A stretch of 64,000 nt of DNA, from positions 1,364,001-1,428,000 of the forward strand of contig JAUKTV010000007.1 in NCBI GenBank assembly GCA_030549205.1. Reading direction: 5' to 3'. A program made the translations under genes and the position numbers. Shown here piece after piece: positions 1 to 9,464 of this stretch (within the stretch, counting starts at the first letter, position 1; the number at the start of each line of letters is the position of its first letter). This stretch comes from Apiosordaria backusii. Its lineage: Eukaryota; Ascomycota; Sordariomycetes; Sordariales; Lasiosphaeriaceae. The notes beneath the pieces were generated by a model, which was given only the letters and a program-made list of their open reading frames with translations, had not been told where the DNA came from and ran no database searches.

Positions 1-2
1 TG

Positions 3-167
3 GCGGGAGCGTTAAGCAGATGGGCGATGGGGAGAGCGGTGTTGTGGGCTGCTGGGTTGGAGGGGGTGGATTCGTGGGAGGGAGGGGGGGACTCGAATGA
101 TGGGAGGGCGTTGGGGCAGTTGCTGGTTTATTTGAAGGATTGGGCGGGGAGGTTGGCTGTGGGTTAG
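3..167 (+). CDS. C-terminal end of an unidentified protein (5'-partial)
   Basis: Reading from base 3, the sequence is open for 54 codons and ends at TAG 165-167. The codons resemble those at the 3' ends of neighbouring genes (many ttg, ggg and gtg). The peptide ends in a helix-like segment, QLLVYLKDWAGRLAVG. No family is recognised and the rest of the gene lies left of the window. The other two forward frames contain stops. It could be a chance open frame, so confidence is moderate. Confidence 0.45.
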   Translation, partial: AGALSRWAMGRAVLWAAGLEGVDSWEGGGDSNDGRALGQLLVYLKDWAGRLAVG

Positions 168-599
168 TGATGTGCGGTCAGTTTGGGAAGATAATAAAGC
201 GTTGATTTTTTGGTTATTCGCAGTTTTGCGGCCGGAAGAGGATGTGAATTCATGATATTAACCCTCCCAAGGTTTGTTTGCCTGCTTGCTCTGCTGCAAA
301 TGTACAAATCCAGCCACCCCGTAAATATTCTTCCCAAAAGCCTACAATAATGTTGAGACTTAGTAACCCTGCCTCCTTCCTTATCCTCCCTATAAGCCAC
401 CCTGATAAAAAACAAAACAAAAAACGCCAGTCCTGAATCTGTTTATGAATGCCGTGGGTATTCGTACAACAATGATGATAACCTTCTTCCTGTCTCGCCG
501 CGCCCTATCTTCGACACCATTCTCTCTTGTATTTGGCCCCTTATCGAAGCCTGCATCTGTATTCGTGCCATCTGCTCAATCGATTCGCTTTGTGTTGGC

Positions 600-988
600 T
601 TAGTGGTGAACAAACTCCTTGCGGATGTCACTCCGCCTCGGCTCGATGAGGGGGTGGAGCTGGGCGAGGAAGGTGATGGCCCACATGAGGTAGCAGCTGA
701 CGAAGGCGAGGATGAGGGAGGAGCGCCAGAGACTGTTGGGAGAATAAATGTTAGTTGGTGGTAAGAGGGAGAAGGAGGGGGGACGGGGGGGAGAACGAGG
801 GAAAGGGGGACGTACACTTGGTTCTCACCCTTGGGGGAGAAGACCCAGGCTGCTACGCACATGGCGATGATGATGGCTAGGCCGATGAAGATACTCCATC
901 TAGAGATAGGAAAGTATGTGTTAGCTATTGGGCATCCGATTGTTGTTGGGGGATAATGTAAGTGGGAAGAGGTGTACCCGTTGGCCAT
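600..988 (-). CDS. vma9: V-type H+-ATPase subunit e (Vma9 family)
   Basis: Small membrane subunit of the V0 sector of the vacuolar proton pump, needed for assembly and acidification. Three exons on the minus strand: 988-978, 899-816 and 732-600, with stop TAA at 602-600. Splicing gives about 75 residues starting MANGWSIFIGLAIIIAMC. There are two hydrophobic helices: the first spans roughly residues 5-25, followed by FSPKGENQ; the second covers LILAFVSCYLMWAITFLAQ. The tail is HPLIEPRRSD. Length and two-helix layout match the family. The intron 2 donor is GTACGT, and both introns end in AG. The start is chosen because it gives the conserved N-terminus directly before WSIFIG. The first exon is only 11 bases. 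Confidence 0.95.
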
Positions 989-1394
989 TGTGATGTTGTT
1001 TGGGTTTCGCAAGTGGAAGGTTGACGGGGTGAGAGGGGGGTGCTGCGCGATTTGGGTTGGTGGATGAGATTGACGTTTCGATTGGTGTTGTAGATTGTGA
1101 ATTGGGGGATTATTCGTCGTCGGGGTTGGATGGTATAAAGGTGCGATGTTCGTGACGACGACGACAATGCTGCGGCGGCTGGTTGGAGGTTGGCTGGATG
1201 ATGCCGGAGCTTCAAGGCGCAGCATGCAACTGCAACAACCTGGAAAGGCAAGCTCGGACCGGGGTCCTGGTTGCTTGCTGCTGCTTAGGTAACATAGCGC
1301 CAAGACTCCTCCTGTCAACGATGAAATATTACGTCATGTTCAAAATTACCGTATTTATTCTTTCTTTCATCTCATTCTTACATCTCACCAGAGC

Positions 1395-2370
1395 TCATGA
1401 ATTCTCATACTTCAACCCAGCCTCCTTTCTGACTGCACCATAAATCCCCGCTATATCTCCCATCTCGCCCGCATGCTCTTTAACCTGCTTCAGATGCTCA
1501 TCCGCCACCTCCAAATTCCTCATCCTCGTCCCAGCATCCTCCGCCAACCTCAACGCATGGCCCGCATCTTTTCTTGCCAAGTCCACCGCAAAAAGAGGGT
1601 ACTCCCTCGTATGGTAATCACCCGTCAGCATCCGGGTTGAATACGCTGCATACGGTCCAGGAAACATGCTCTCTACCCATTGATGCAGGTACTTTGTCCC
1701 CAAGCCGGATTTCTCAGCTAGGACGTGCCCTTCAGCGAGCTGCTCCACCATGTTGAAGACGAAGGTATTGCCGATTAGCTTGAGAGTGAGGGCTTTGCCG
1801 TAGGGCTCGTCAGACATGTCGATTTCTGCTTTGGCCATCACGCCTTTGAAATAGGGGCGTGCGCGGTTAACGGAGGAGGCGGGGCCGGCGAGGACGCCGA
1901 TGAGCTGACCCGCGTCGGCCATGGCTGGAGCGCCGAAGACAGGGGCGGCGAGGAATTCACCCCCGCGGGAGGTGATGGAGGTGGCGATGCGGGTGGTGTT
2001 TTCGGGGTGGATGGTTGAACAGTCTACCATGAGCTTGCCTTTGATGTCATGGGTGAGGATCTCGGCGATGGCGGATTCGACTACGTCGTCTTTGGAGAGA
2101 ATGAGGAAGATGATATCAGCTTGGGGCACGCCAGAGGAGATACTGTCGAGGATTTCAACTTTGTTGGGGGGAAGCTGGGAGGCGAGGTCGATGGAGCGTT
2201 GTTTGGTGCGGTTGTAAATGAGGAGGGGTTGGTCAAGGGGCCCTTTTTCAACGAGGTTTTTGACCATGCCCTGAAGCAGGTAAGTTGGTGTATTATGGTA
2301 AGGGTGGGTGGGTTTGGTTGCTTACTCTGCCCATGTTGCCCAGACCGATCCAGAGTACTCTTGGAGCCAT
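1395..2370 (-). CDS. Beta-hydroxyacid dehydrogenase (3-hydroxyisobutyrate dehydrogenase-like)
   Basis: NAD(P)-dependent oxidoreductase of the 6-phosphogluconate / 3-hydroxyisobutyrate dehydrogenase superfamily; the substrate is not predictable from sequence. Two exons (2370-2326 and 2270-1395) separated by a 55-base intron (GTAAGC donor, TTCAG acceptor) encode 306 residues. The N-terminal Rossmann motif is IGLGNMGRGM, rebuilt across the splice junction. DCSTIHPENT is the substrate-loop region, and KLIGN carries the conserved catalytic Lys, about residue 179. The C-terminal half is the helical NAD-binding-domain-2 fold typical of the family. Length about 300 residues is normal. Without exon 1 the glycine motif would be lost, which supports the start at 2370. 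Confidence 0.9.
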
Positions 2371-3330
2371 TGTGAGATGTGTGAGTAGGTAAGTTTGATA
2401 TGTTGTAGAGTCAACCAGGAAGTTATCGCAGTCAGATCGGAAGGTGTCACGTCAAGTCAGGGTATAAGACGGTGCTTAAAGGTAAGTTCTGATTATGATA
2501 TCTGAACTCTAGACTCTACCCCAACCATGACAACCAAGTTAGTGGGGAAGCTGCCCCTCTTCCGGCCGGTTTCCGGTAGATACAGGACCAGCCCGCGGTC
2601 GATCGGGACGGTAAGTCCAATCGGGTTTATGCTCCATCTGACAAGCTCATGTGTCATTGTAGCTTGGGTTTAAGGGGCTCTCAAAAGATCGGCGAGGTGT
2701 CAACTTTCGAGCACAAGATATCCACCAAGTTGTAAAGTGCTTTAAGAGAAATAAAATATTCACCGTAACTGGCCTCATTATGTAGTAGAAATAAATTTCA
2801 TCTCATACGTTTTAGACTGAAGTCTTTGCTATCAAATCATGGTCTATTATGTCATATTGGTAACGTTGTCCTGATGCATTGCTTGAGCCGCGGGGTAGCT
2901 CCTTTCGAACTGCTGGCCAGTCAACGACATTAGGTACCCAATCATATTGAGGGAATCACCAGCCAAAGTTGTAATTGATGGCCATCATTGCCAAACATGA
3001 GCCAGTCCTCAATAAACCTGCCAAGGAATATCCTGTTCCCCTTTTTCTGCGGGGTATCTTATCTGATGATCTGATAGTTCTACACCGACAAGGGGTTTTT
3101 AGTGTTCTGGGCTTTGGCTGCGTTGCGTGTCAGATGGGTCCCGAGGTTTGGACCCTCCGTCTTGGGTTTTCTTTCATCTCTGAGTGAATCAGACCACACG
3201 AACGGATGCAGTTTTTATGACGAGGGCAACCCAGGTTAAATATCTGTTCCTGGCCGCCTGTAACGCTCGACGATATATATCACAGCTTTTCTGACTCGAG
3301 GCCGCCCGCCCAGCGCCACTCACGGAAGCC
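2371..3330. other. Intergenic region between divergent genes
   Basis: About 960 bases between the dehydrogenase (leftward) and N-acetylglutamate synthase (rightward), presumably holding both promoters. No coding exon, RNA gene or repeat is evident. Short open frames here (for example 2975-3187) have no recognisable product. Confidence 0.6.
3292..3297 (+). promoter_or_regulatory. Possible CPC1/GCN4-type half site
   Basis: TGACTC lies 34 bases before the start codon of the arginine-biosynthesis gene. It matches six of seven bases of the TGASTCA consensus bound by GCN4/CPC1, which activates amino-acid synthesis genes. It may equally be inside the 5' leader and be chance. Confidence 0.2.
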
Positions 3331-5421
3331 ATGCTCACCAGAAGCAACGGTGCGTGGAAGAAGGCAACCTCGGCAGTCCAGGTGAGATATATCTTGGCAC
3401 ATTCGTCGCCGCATTTGCGATCAATCGCATGTCCAAGTTTAGTATTGATTCTGAACGTTTTTTAGGTCTCAATCTGTCGCGACCAGAAGCGGCCCAATCA
3501 TACCACTAGAACGCCAGTGACACCAGTGTCTCAGCGACGCCATTTCTCATCGGCGGAAAACGGCACAAAAACCAGCAGAAATCACCCTTCGTCTGCCGAA
3601 GCGAAGCAGAAGAGGGAGAGTGACAGAGAATTCTTGATTTCTGTGTTGGAGTCATCAGCAACCAAGCGTGATGCAAAGGCATATCTCCAGACGTATGGCT
3701 CATCACAAGCGAAAGCAACACCGAAAAAGTCGCCTGCTTTTACCACCGTTGTGAGCGACACAATTCCAGGAGCCAAGGAGGTACCACTCTTCGTCCAGGG
3801 TCCCGTCCAGGTAGAATCACGAGAGACCGACGAAGAAGTGCCGCGTGTGGCGATTGTCAAACTTCGCGAACCTCAGACGTGGGATGATTCTCTCCTGAAT
3901 GGTGTAGCAAAAACACTCACACGGCTGAGAGACTTGGGCCTGCGGAGTGTGATCGTTCTCGAATGCGAGACAGAAAAGAGCACAGTTCTGGATTGGAAGG
4001 ACGTTGTGTCTCAGCAAACAGACCGGCTTCAAAAGGCCATTCGAAAGCATGGCGCGCCGGGGGCTGAACTCATCGACGGAGGAATTTGGAAACGAAGGAC
4101 GCCTTTACCACGCGCTTCGTCTCTCGGTCACACTGATCTCTCCGTTGGCTTTGGGGAAGCATTCACCGCACCACTGAGACATGGGCATATTCTAGTGGTG
4201 CCTTCACGGGCAGTTGTCGAAGAGACTATGGAACACATAGCTGCCGACGCAAATGATGTTATTTTTGCTTTGGCAAAGTACTTCTCCGGGCTTCAGATCA
4301 ATTCTGATCAAAGTCAAACTCGGAGCGCGGTGGTGGACAGGGTGATTATTATTGATCCTTTTGGCGGCATTCCCGCCAGCAACTTGTGTGATGGTGCACG
4401 GGTCTTTATCAACCTCGAGGAACAGTTCAACAACATCAAAACGACGCTGAATACCCCCGAACACCAGGAGATATCGAATACCATAGCCGGTATCTCGGGC
4501 GACCCCAAAGCCTCACACATTAAAAACCTTGAGCTGGTCAAGAACGTACTAGCGATCCTTCCTTCAACAGCTTCCGCGGTAATAACCAGCCCAGTGGAGG
4601 CTGCAAATCTTCAATCAAACCCAGCGTATCAGAACAGGAAAGATGCTGAAGAGCCAGTAGCAGGCGAAGTTAAGACCCGCAGATGGCAGAACCCAATCAT
4701 CCACAATCTCCTCACCGACCGGCCAATATATTCGGCCTCTCTACCCATCGGCAGGATCAAATCCACCACAAACGGCACATATCAAAGAAACTCCCGAATG
4801 CCCACTACAACCCTTGCGAAAAAAGGCCTACCAGTCACCATCTTCCCTGACACCAGAGCCAACTCCTGGCAACCCCCCAAACCAGGCACACCCCGTCTCA
4901 AACTAACAGACACCTGCATCGATCTCCCCCGGTTAATCCACCTAATCAACGACTCCTTTGGCCGCGAACTAGACGCAGAGCACTATCTTAACCGGGTACA
5001 AGATTCTCTCGCTGGTATCATCATCGCCGGCGAATACGAAGGCGGCGCCATCCTCACTTGGGAACGCCCCTTTGGCTTGGATGAGGAGACGGCTTACAAC
5101 TCTGGAAGGCTGGTACCTTACCTTGATAAGTTTGCCGTGCTGAAGAAGAGTCAGGGGGCGGGAGGGGTGGCGGATATTGTGTTTAATGCCATGGTTAGGG
5201 ATTGCTTCCCGAATGGTGTGTGCTGGAGGAGCAGGAAGAATAACCCGGTGAATAAGTGGTACTTTGAGAGGAGTAGGGGGGTGAGAAAGCTGCCGGATAG
5301 TAACTGGGCTATGTTTTGGACTACGCCAGAGGCTGCGGTTAGTGAGAGAGTTATGGGGGATTATGAGGATGTTTGTAGGAATGTTGTTCCTAGTTGGGCT
5401 GACGCAAAGGCGGCGGATTAG
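3331..5421 (+). CDS. arg-14: N-acetylglutamate synthase, mitochondrial
   Basis: Makes N-acetyl-L-glutamate from glutamate and acetyl-CoA, the first committed step of arginine synthesis, in the mitochondrion. Exon 1 is 3331-3381 (17 codons), the intron ends at AG 3464-3465, and exon 2 is 3466-5421; total 668 residues. The N-terminus (MLTRSNGAWKKATSAVQ, then many Arg/Ser and few acidic residues up to HFSSAENG) looks like a mitochondrial presequence. The centre is the amino-acid-kinase-like region. The C-terminal acetyltransferase domain, from about residue 490, contains GIIIAGEYEGGAILTWE, YLDKFAVLKKSQG and CWRSRKNNPVNKWYFERS, diagnostic of fungal NAGS. Start chosen because the exon 1 Met precedes the presequence and splices in phase 0. 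In Neurospora this enzyme is feedback-inhibited by arginine and pairs with N-acetylglutamate kinase; that is family knowledge. Confidence 0.93.
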
Positions 5422-5878
5422 GGTTGGGTATAGGAATAAGGGAGCGAAGGCAACATCCTCAGAGAACATGAAACTATTCAAGCGGACTAATACAACTGCT
5501 TTTTCACCCTTTAATTGATACAAAGTCTTTCATGATGATGCTATTCATGTCACACAAAATGGAGAAAATAGGTGTGAGAAGCACATGCTTAGACTTGAGG
5601 CTTGGCTGCCTGGAAGAATCCTGGTTGCGACGCACGGAGCATGACGCGGCCAATGAAATTCAGGGTTGACAGCTGCAACGCGCAATGTTTAGCGGGGCGT
5701 CAGCAGTTAGGATCGGCGCCTTGTCCCCTAAACAACGCCTGGCTTGTCACAAAGCTTCTCTCTCAACGTCAACCTCGCATCCTCTTTCTCGCATAGTTGC
5801 TGTCACCGCCCGTTGCGTCCGCCGTCGAGAAGCACGTTGACTGAATTTCCACAAAACGACACTCCAAGAACAACCAAG
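5422..5878. other. Intergenic / 5' region of the BAR gene
   Basis: About 450 bases with no coding exon or RNA gene recognised. The last 100 bases are CT/CA-rich, as in fungal promoters and leaders. Confidence 0.5.
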
Positions 5879-7258
5879 ATGGACGCTTTTAAAGGATTCC
5901 AGAAGAGTCTCACGTACGGATAGCCCCTCTCTCGGCCCGGGATTGTTTTGATAAACCTCGAGCTCGGGCTGCTAGAACAAGGAAACTCGAGGACCTAACC
6001 GCTGACAATGGGATTTCCACAGCTCTTTTGGTGGCCAGATCACCCCCTTTGCCTCGCGCACCTTCCAGTACACCAAGGAGCAATTGGGACAGGCTGAGGA
6101 CAAGGTGCGCATTTGACAGCTCCGTTGGGTTTTTGCTGGCGATAGGGGAGGGGAACAAGTGGTTGATGATGTTGGATTTTGCAGACTGAACTCCCGCCCG
6201 ATTACATCGACCTCGAGAAGCGCGTCGATGCGCTCAAGGCCGTTCACCAGAAGATGCTTGCTGTGACGTAAGTTGGTGACATGGATGCCCACTAAGCCCG
6301 GAGCTTGGTGTTCTAGGAAGCACGGAGCTGACCCCGCCACCCCCGGATAGCTCCCAGTATGCGAACGAGGCCTACGACTACCCTCCCAATATCAAGGAGA
6401 CGTTCCAGGACCTTGGACGCACTGTCTCCGAGAAAGTTCAATTGCTGTCTAGCGCTACCTCCCCCGCCGAAGCCCAGGCTGCCCTGACCGCCCCTCCCTC
6501 GGCCAAGCCCCAACCCAAGACCTTCCACCATGCTATCGCCCGTGCCAGTTTGGCCAGCTCCCAGACTCTTCACCAACAACATACATCCTCCGGTGAGGAC
6601 CCTCTGGCCACTGCGCTCGAGAAGTATGCGCTCGCCATGGAGCGTGTTGGAGAGGCTCGCCTGGCCCAGGATGCTCAGGTTCAGAGCCGCTTCTTGGCTG
6701 GGTGGAATACTACCCTCAACACCAACATTACATTTGCGACTCGCGCCCGCAAGGCAGTTGAGAAGGCTAGATTGACTCTGGATGCCGTCAAGGCCCGTGT
6801 CAAGGGCACTACCTGGAAGCTTGGTGGGGCTGGTCCTAGCGGCCAGCACGACGAGCAGGAGCTCAGCCCTGAGGCTCAGGAGGAGATTGAGAAGGCTGAG
6901 GATGAGTTCGTCACACAGACTGAGGAGGCTGTTGGTGTCATGAAGAACGTGAGTGCTGTCATTGCCATGCGCAGAAGCAGGACGGAAGTGCTGATTGATT
7001 CAATCCAAACAATAGGTTGTCGACACCCCCGAGCCCCTGCGCAACCTCGCCGAACTCCTTGCTGCGCAAATTGAGTTCCACAAGAGGGCCCACGAGATTC
7101 TGAGCGAACTTGCCCCTGTCATTGACGGTCTGCAAGTTGAACAGGAGGCAAGTCGTGCTTCGGCTTATTCTTTCCAGTAAAGAAGAGAAGAAGTCCCTAT
7201 GCTGACTCCAGCTGCTCTGCAGGCGAGCTACCGCAAGAGCCGAGAGAGTGCCATCTAA
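5879..7258 (+). CDS. gvp36: GVP36-like BAR-domain protein
   Basis: Family of Golgi-vesicle BAR proteins that bind curved membranes; the yeast member acts in endocytic and vacuolar traffic. Six exons: 5879-5913, 6023-6104, 6185-6267, 6351-6948, 7016-7147 and 7223-7258; 321 residues starting MDAFKGFQKSLTSFGGQI. Conserved stretches include QAEDKTELPPDYIDLEKRVD, VTSQYANEAYDYP and, near the C-terminus, YRKSRESAI. Long charged helices with EKAEDEF and similar patterns fit the BAR fold. Introns 1-4 use GT-AG. The last intron appears to use a GC donor (AG|GCAAGT at 7148), which restores the YRKSR tail; reading through would stop 9 codons later at 7178-7180. Start chosen from the conserved short first exon. 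Confidence 0.9.
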
Positions 7259-7659
7259 CGTTACGACGAACCTGCTGGTAGTACGAAGGACATGGGAAGA
7301 GGTAAAATGGGCGTGTTTGTTGGTCTCCTAGGCCGTGTTTAGTTACGTGTCAAGGAACTTGTGAACACAAGACGGAATGGATTACTATAACGGATGTTGT
7401 CTCGGTTTAACGGTTGGCGTGGAACTCTTGGTTTTGCGTTGTGCAAAGGCGGGGGGTTGGGTGGGATAGTCTATCTCGGATTCATCATCCAAATGTTGGG
7501 GTTGTTATTGTCAGGTTATCTGTATCAGAGATATCAGATGGGGTTATCTTGAACATCGCACTGTGTTGAGAGTAGATCATCATGCCTGAGGGTGTGTTAA
7601 CGAGGTCAATGGTGTCGATGATAGCAACTGCCCCAGAGAATCAAGTATCAAATCAACAA

Positions 7660-7744
7660 GGGCGTGTGGCTCAGTTGGTAGAGCGTTCGCTTAGCATACT
7701 CACCTGTATGCGAAAGGTCCTGGGTTCGATTCCCAGCTCGTCCA
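7660..7744 (+). tRNA. tRNA-Ala (anticodon AGC), intron-containing
   Basis: Cloverleaf: acceptor GGGCGTG pairs with CTCGTCC plus discriminator A; A box TGGCTCAGTTGG; anticodon arm TTCGC-TTAGCAT-GCGAA giving AGC; T arm CTGGG-TTCGATT-CCCAG (B box). A 12-base intron (7697-7708) lies one base 3' of the anticodon, the canonical nuclear position. One U-U mismatch (base pair 6-67) is present in the acceptor stem. Confidence 0.93.
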
Positions 7745-8337
7745 AATCATATCTTTTGCCGGTTTCTGCATTTCTCTTCCATGACTTTTGACTTTCATTC
7801 ACAACGGCTCAGCGACTACCTAGCTTCTAATCTCGTGTCTTTTTACGTCACCATCGTTGTAATCGTCGTCGTTTGGTGCATAAACTCGCATCTCCAATGT
7901 ATTTATTCAGAGCCAATCTTAGTTTTTTTTTGTTTGATGTCGTCCCATCAAAGTTTAGGTCTCCGCAACGGTCGCGCTATCTAAGGCGGGCTTGTCAGCC
8001 GGGTAATTATCGGCCGGGCACGGTTCAAGTCCCCCACCACACTGTCCCCGCAAGGCTGCCAACGCGCTGAGGTCATGGCGTTTTTGGCTGGTTGCGCCTT
8101 CTCCGATTGCGACTTCCAGACTGCTGCAGTGGGACTGGGCTGGGGCTGTTGACTTTCGCATCGCTTGCTGACTTCCCAACTGACGAAACAAGTACCACAA
8201 CACCACAGCACCACGGCGATATTTCGAGAGCGCTGCACCGACATTAAATCGAGTTGAACCGGACATTCCCGAATTCCTCTGCGCGCATAAGCCTTTTCTT
8301 TCCCCGACCGCACGAGAAGCAAACAAGAAGATAAAAG
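7745..8337. other. Intergenic region with a tRNA-like B-box remnant
   Basis: No gene recognised. GGTTCAAGTCC at 8022-8032 matches a tRNA B box, with CTTGTCA upstream resembling a tRNA-Asp anticodon loop, but stems do not pair. Possibly a decayed tRNA, or chance. Confidence 0.3.
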
Positions 8338-8972
8338 ATGGTATGTCCCTTGGGTTGGAGGGAGGGATGGAAAGGAGGGGGATGCGGGTGGGGGAAATAG
8401 AGAAGGAGATGATGGCTGACTTTATGATGGTGGGAATGGTGTGATATATAGCTTCCCCTTGGTCTTCTTAATGCGGCGCAAGGCCACCCGATGCTGGTGG
8501 AGCTGAAGAATGGGGAGACGCTGAATGGGCATTTGGTGCTGTGCGATACTTGGATGAATTTGACGTTGCGGGAGGTGGTGCAGACTAGTCCTGTTTGTTT
8601 TCTCCCCACATTTGCGAGATGAAAAAGGGGGGGTTTGCTGACGGGGAGGTGGGAATAGGAAGGGGATAAGTTTGTGAGGTTGCCGGAGGTTTATGTTAAG
8701 GGGAATAATGTAAGCATGCAAAGTGATGGGGGGGAGAGGGGTGGGAGAGAGGGGATGTGCTGACAGGGGAAAAAATACAGATCAAATACCTCCGGGTGCC
8801 GGACGAGATTATCGATATTGTCAAGGAGCAGCAGCAGAGTGGTGGGGGTGGGTATAGAGGGGGACGGGGTGGGCAGAGGGGGGATTACGGTGGGCGGGGA
8901 GGGGGTGATAGAGGGAGAGGAGGGAGGGGTAGGGGTGGGAGAGGTGGGAGGGGTGGGAATCGTGGTGCGTGA
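8338..8972 (+). CDS. lsm4: U6 snRNA-associated Sm-like protein LSm4
   Basis: Subunit of the LSm2-8 ring on U6 snRNA in the nucleus and of the LSm1-7 ring in cytoplasmic mRNA decay. Four exons: 8338-8340 (only the ATG), 8452-8592, 8659-8709 and 8781-8972; 128 residues starting MLPLGLLNAAQGHPMLVELK. Sm1 motif: LVELKNGETLNGHLVLCDTW. Sm2 region: KGNNIKYLRVPDEIID. The C-terminus is a run of RGG/GG repeats (about residues 86-128), as in LSm4 proteins that go to P-bodies. All introns are GT-AG and all junctions are in phase 0. The one-codon first exon is inferred from conservation and a good GTATGT donor directly after ATG. Confidence 0.95.
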
Positions 8973-9464
8973 GTGGGTAAAGGGTTGGGAATTTGATCGA
9001 GAGACAAGAGGGTGGTCATATACTGACACTTTGGGGCGAGGCAGACCAGGCGTTCTTTATCTTGGTCTGTACCACTTCATAAGACTGCGCTTAGGGGTAG
9101 TGAGGAGGAGACCTTCACAGCCAAAAAGAGGTATACCCAGGTCATGTTTTCAACTGGAAAGGCAAGGTGCTCTGGGCTGGGATGAAAGCGGCATACTTCA
9201 ACTACCGCACAGCATGGCCTGACTTGGCTTATATATCGGTCTGGGGTATCAAAGAACACCGACAGAAAAAAAATAGATAATCCAACTGAGGTCCATTTTA
9301 ACACAGCATCTGTCACGAACAGGGACCCACGTGATCTGGGGTTTGAGAGAAAAGGTACGTACCTCGAACCTAAGTCTTGGCGCGGGCCCCTCCAAAAAGT
9401 TTAGTTGAGTGAGTTTGATCCCGGTCACAACCATCACGAAGCTTGATTTCACGACCACCTTGAC
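8973..9464. other. Intergenic region
   Basis: About 490 bases between LSm4 and the PPR-like gene. Nothing coding or repetitive is recognised. Confidence 0.5.

Noticed and set aside
7960..8045. A possible second tRNA gene (B box GGTTCAAGTCC, CTTGTCA loop)
   Set aside because: The T stem (CACGG with CCCCC) and the anticodon stem do not pair, and no A box sits at the right distance. At best a decayed remnant.
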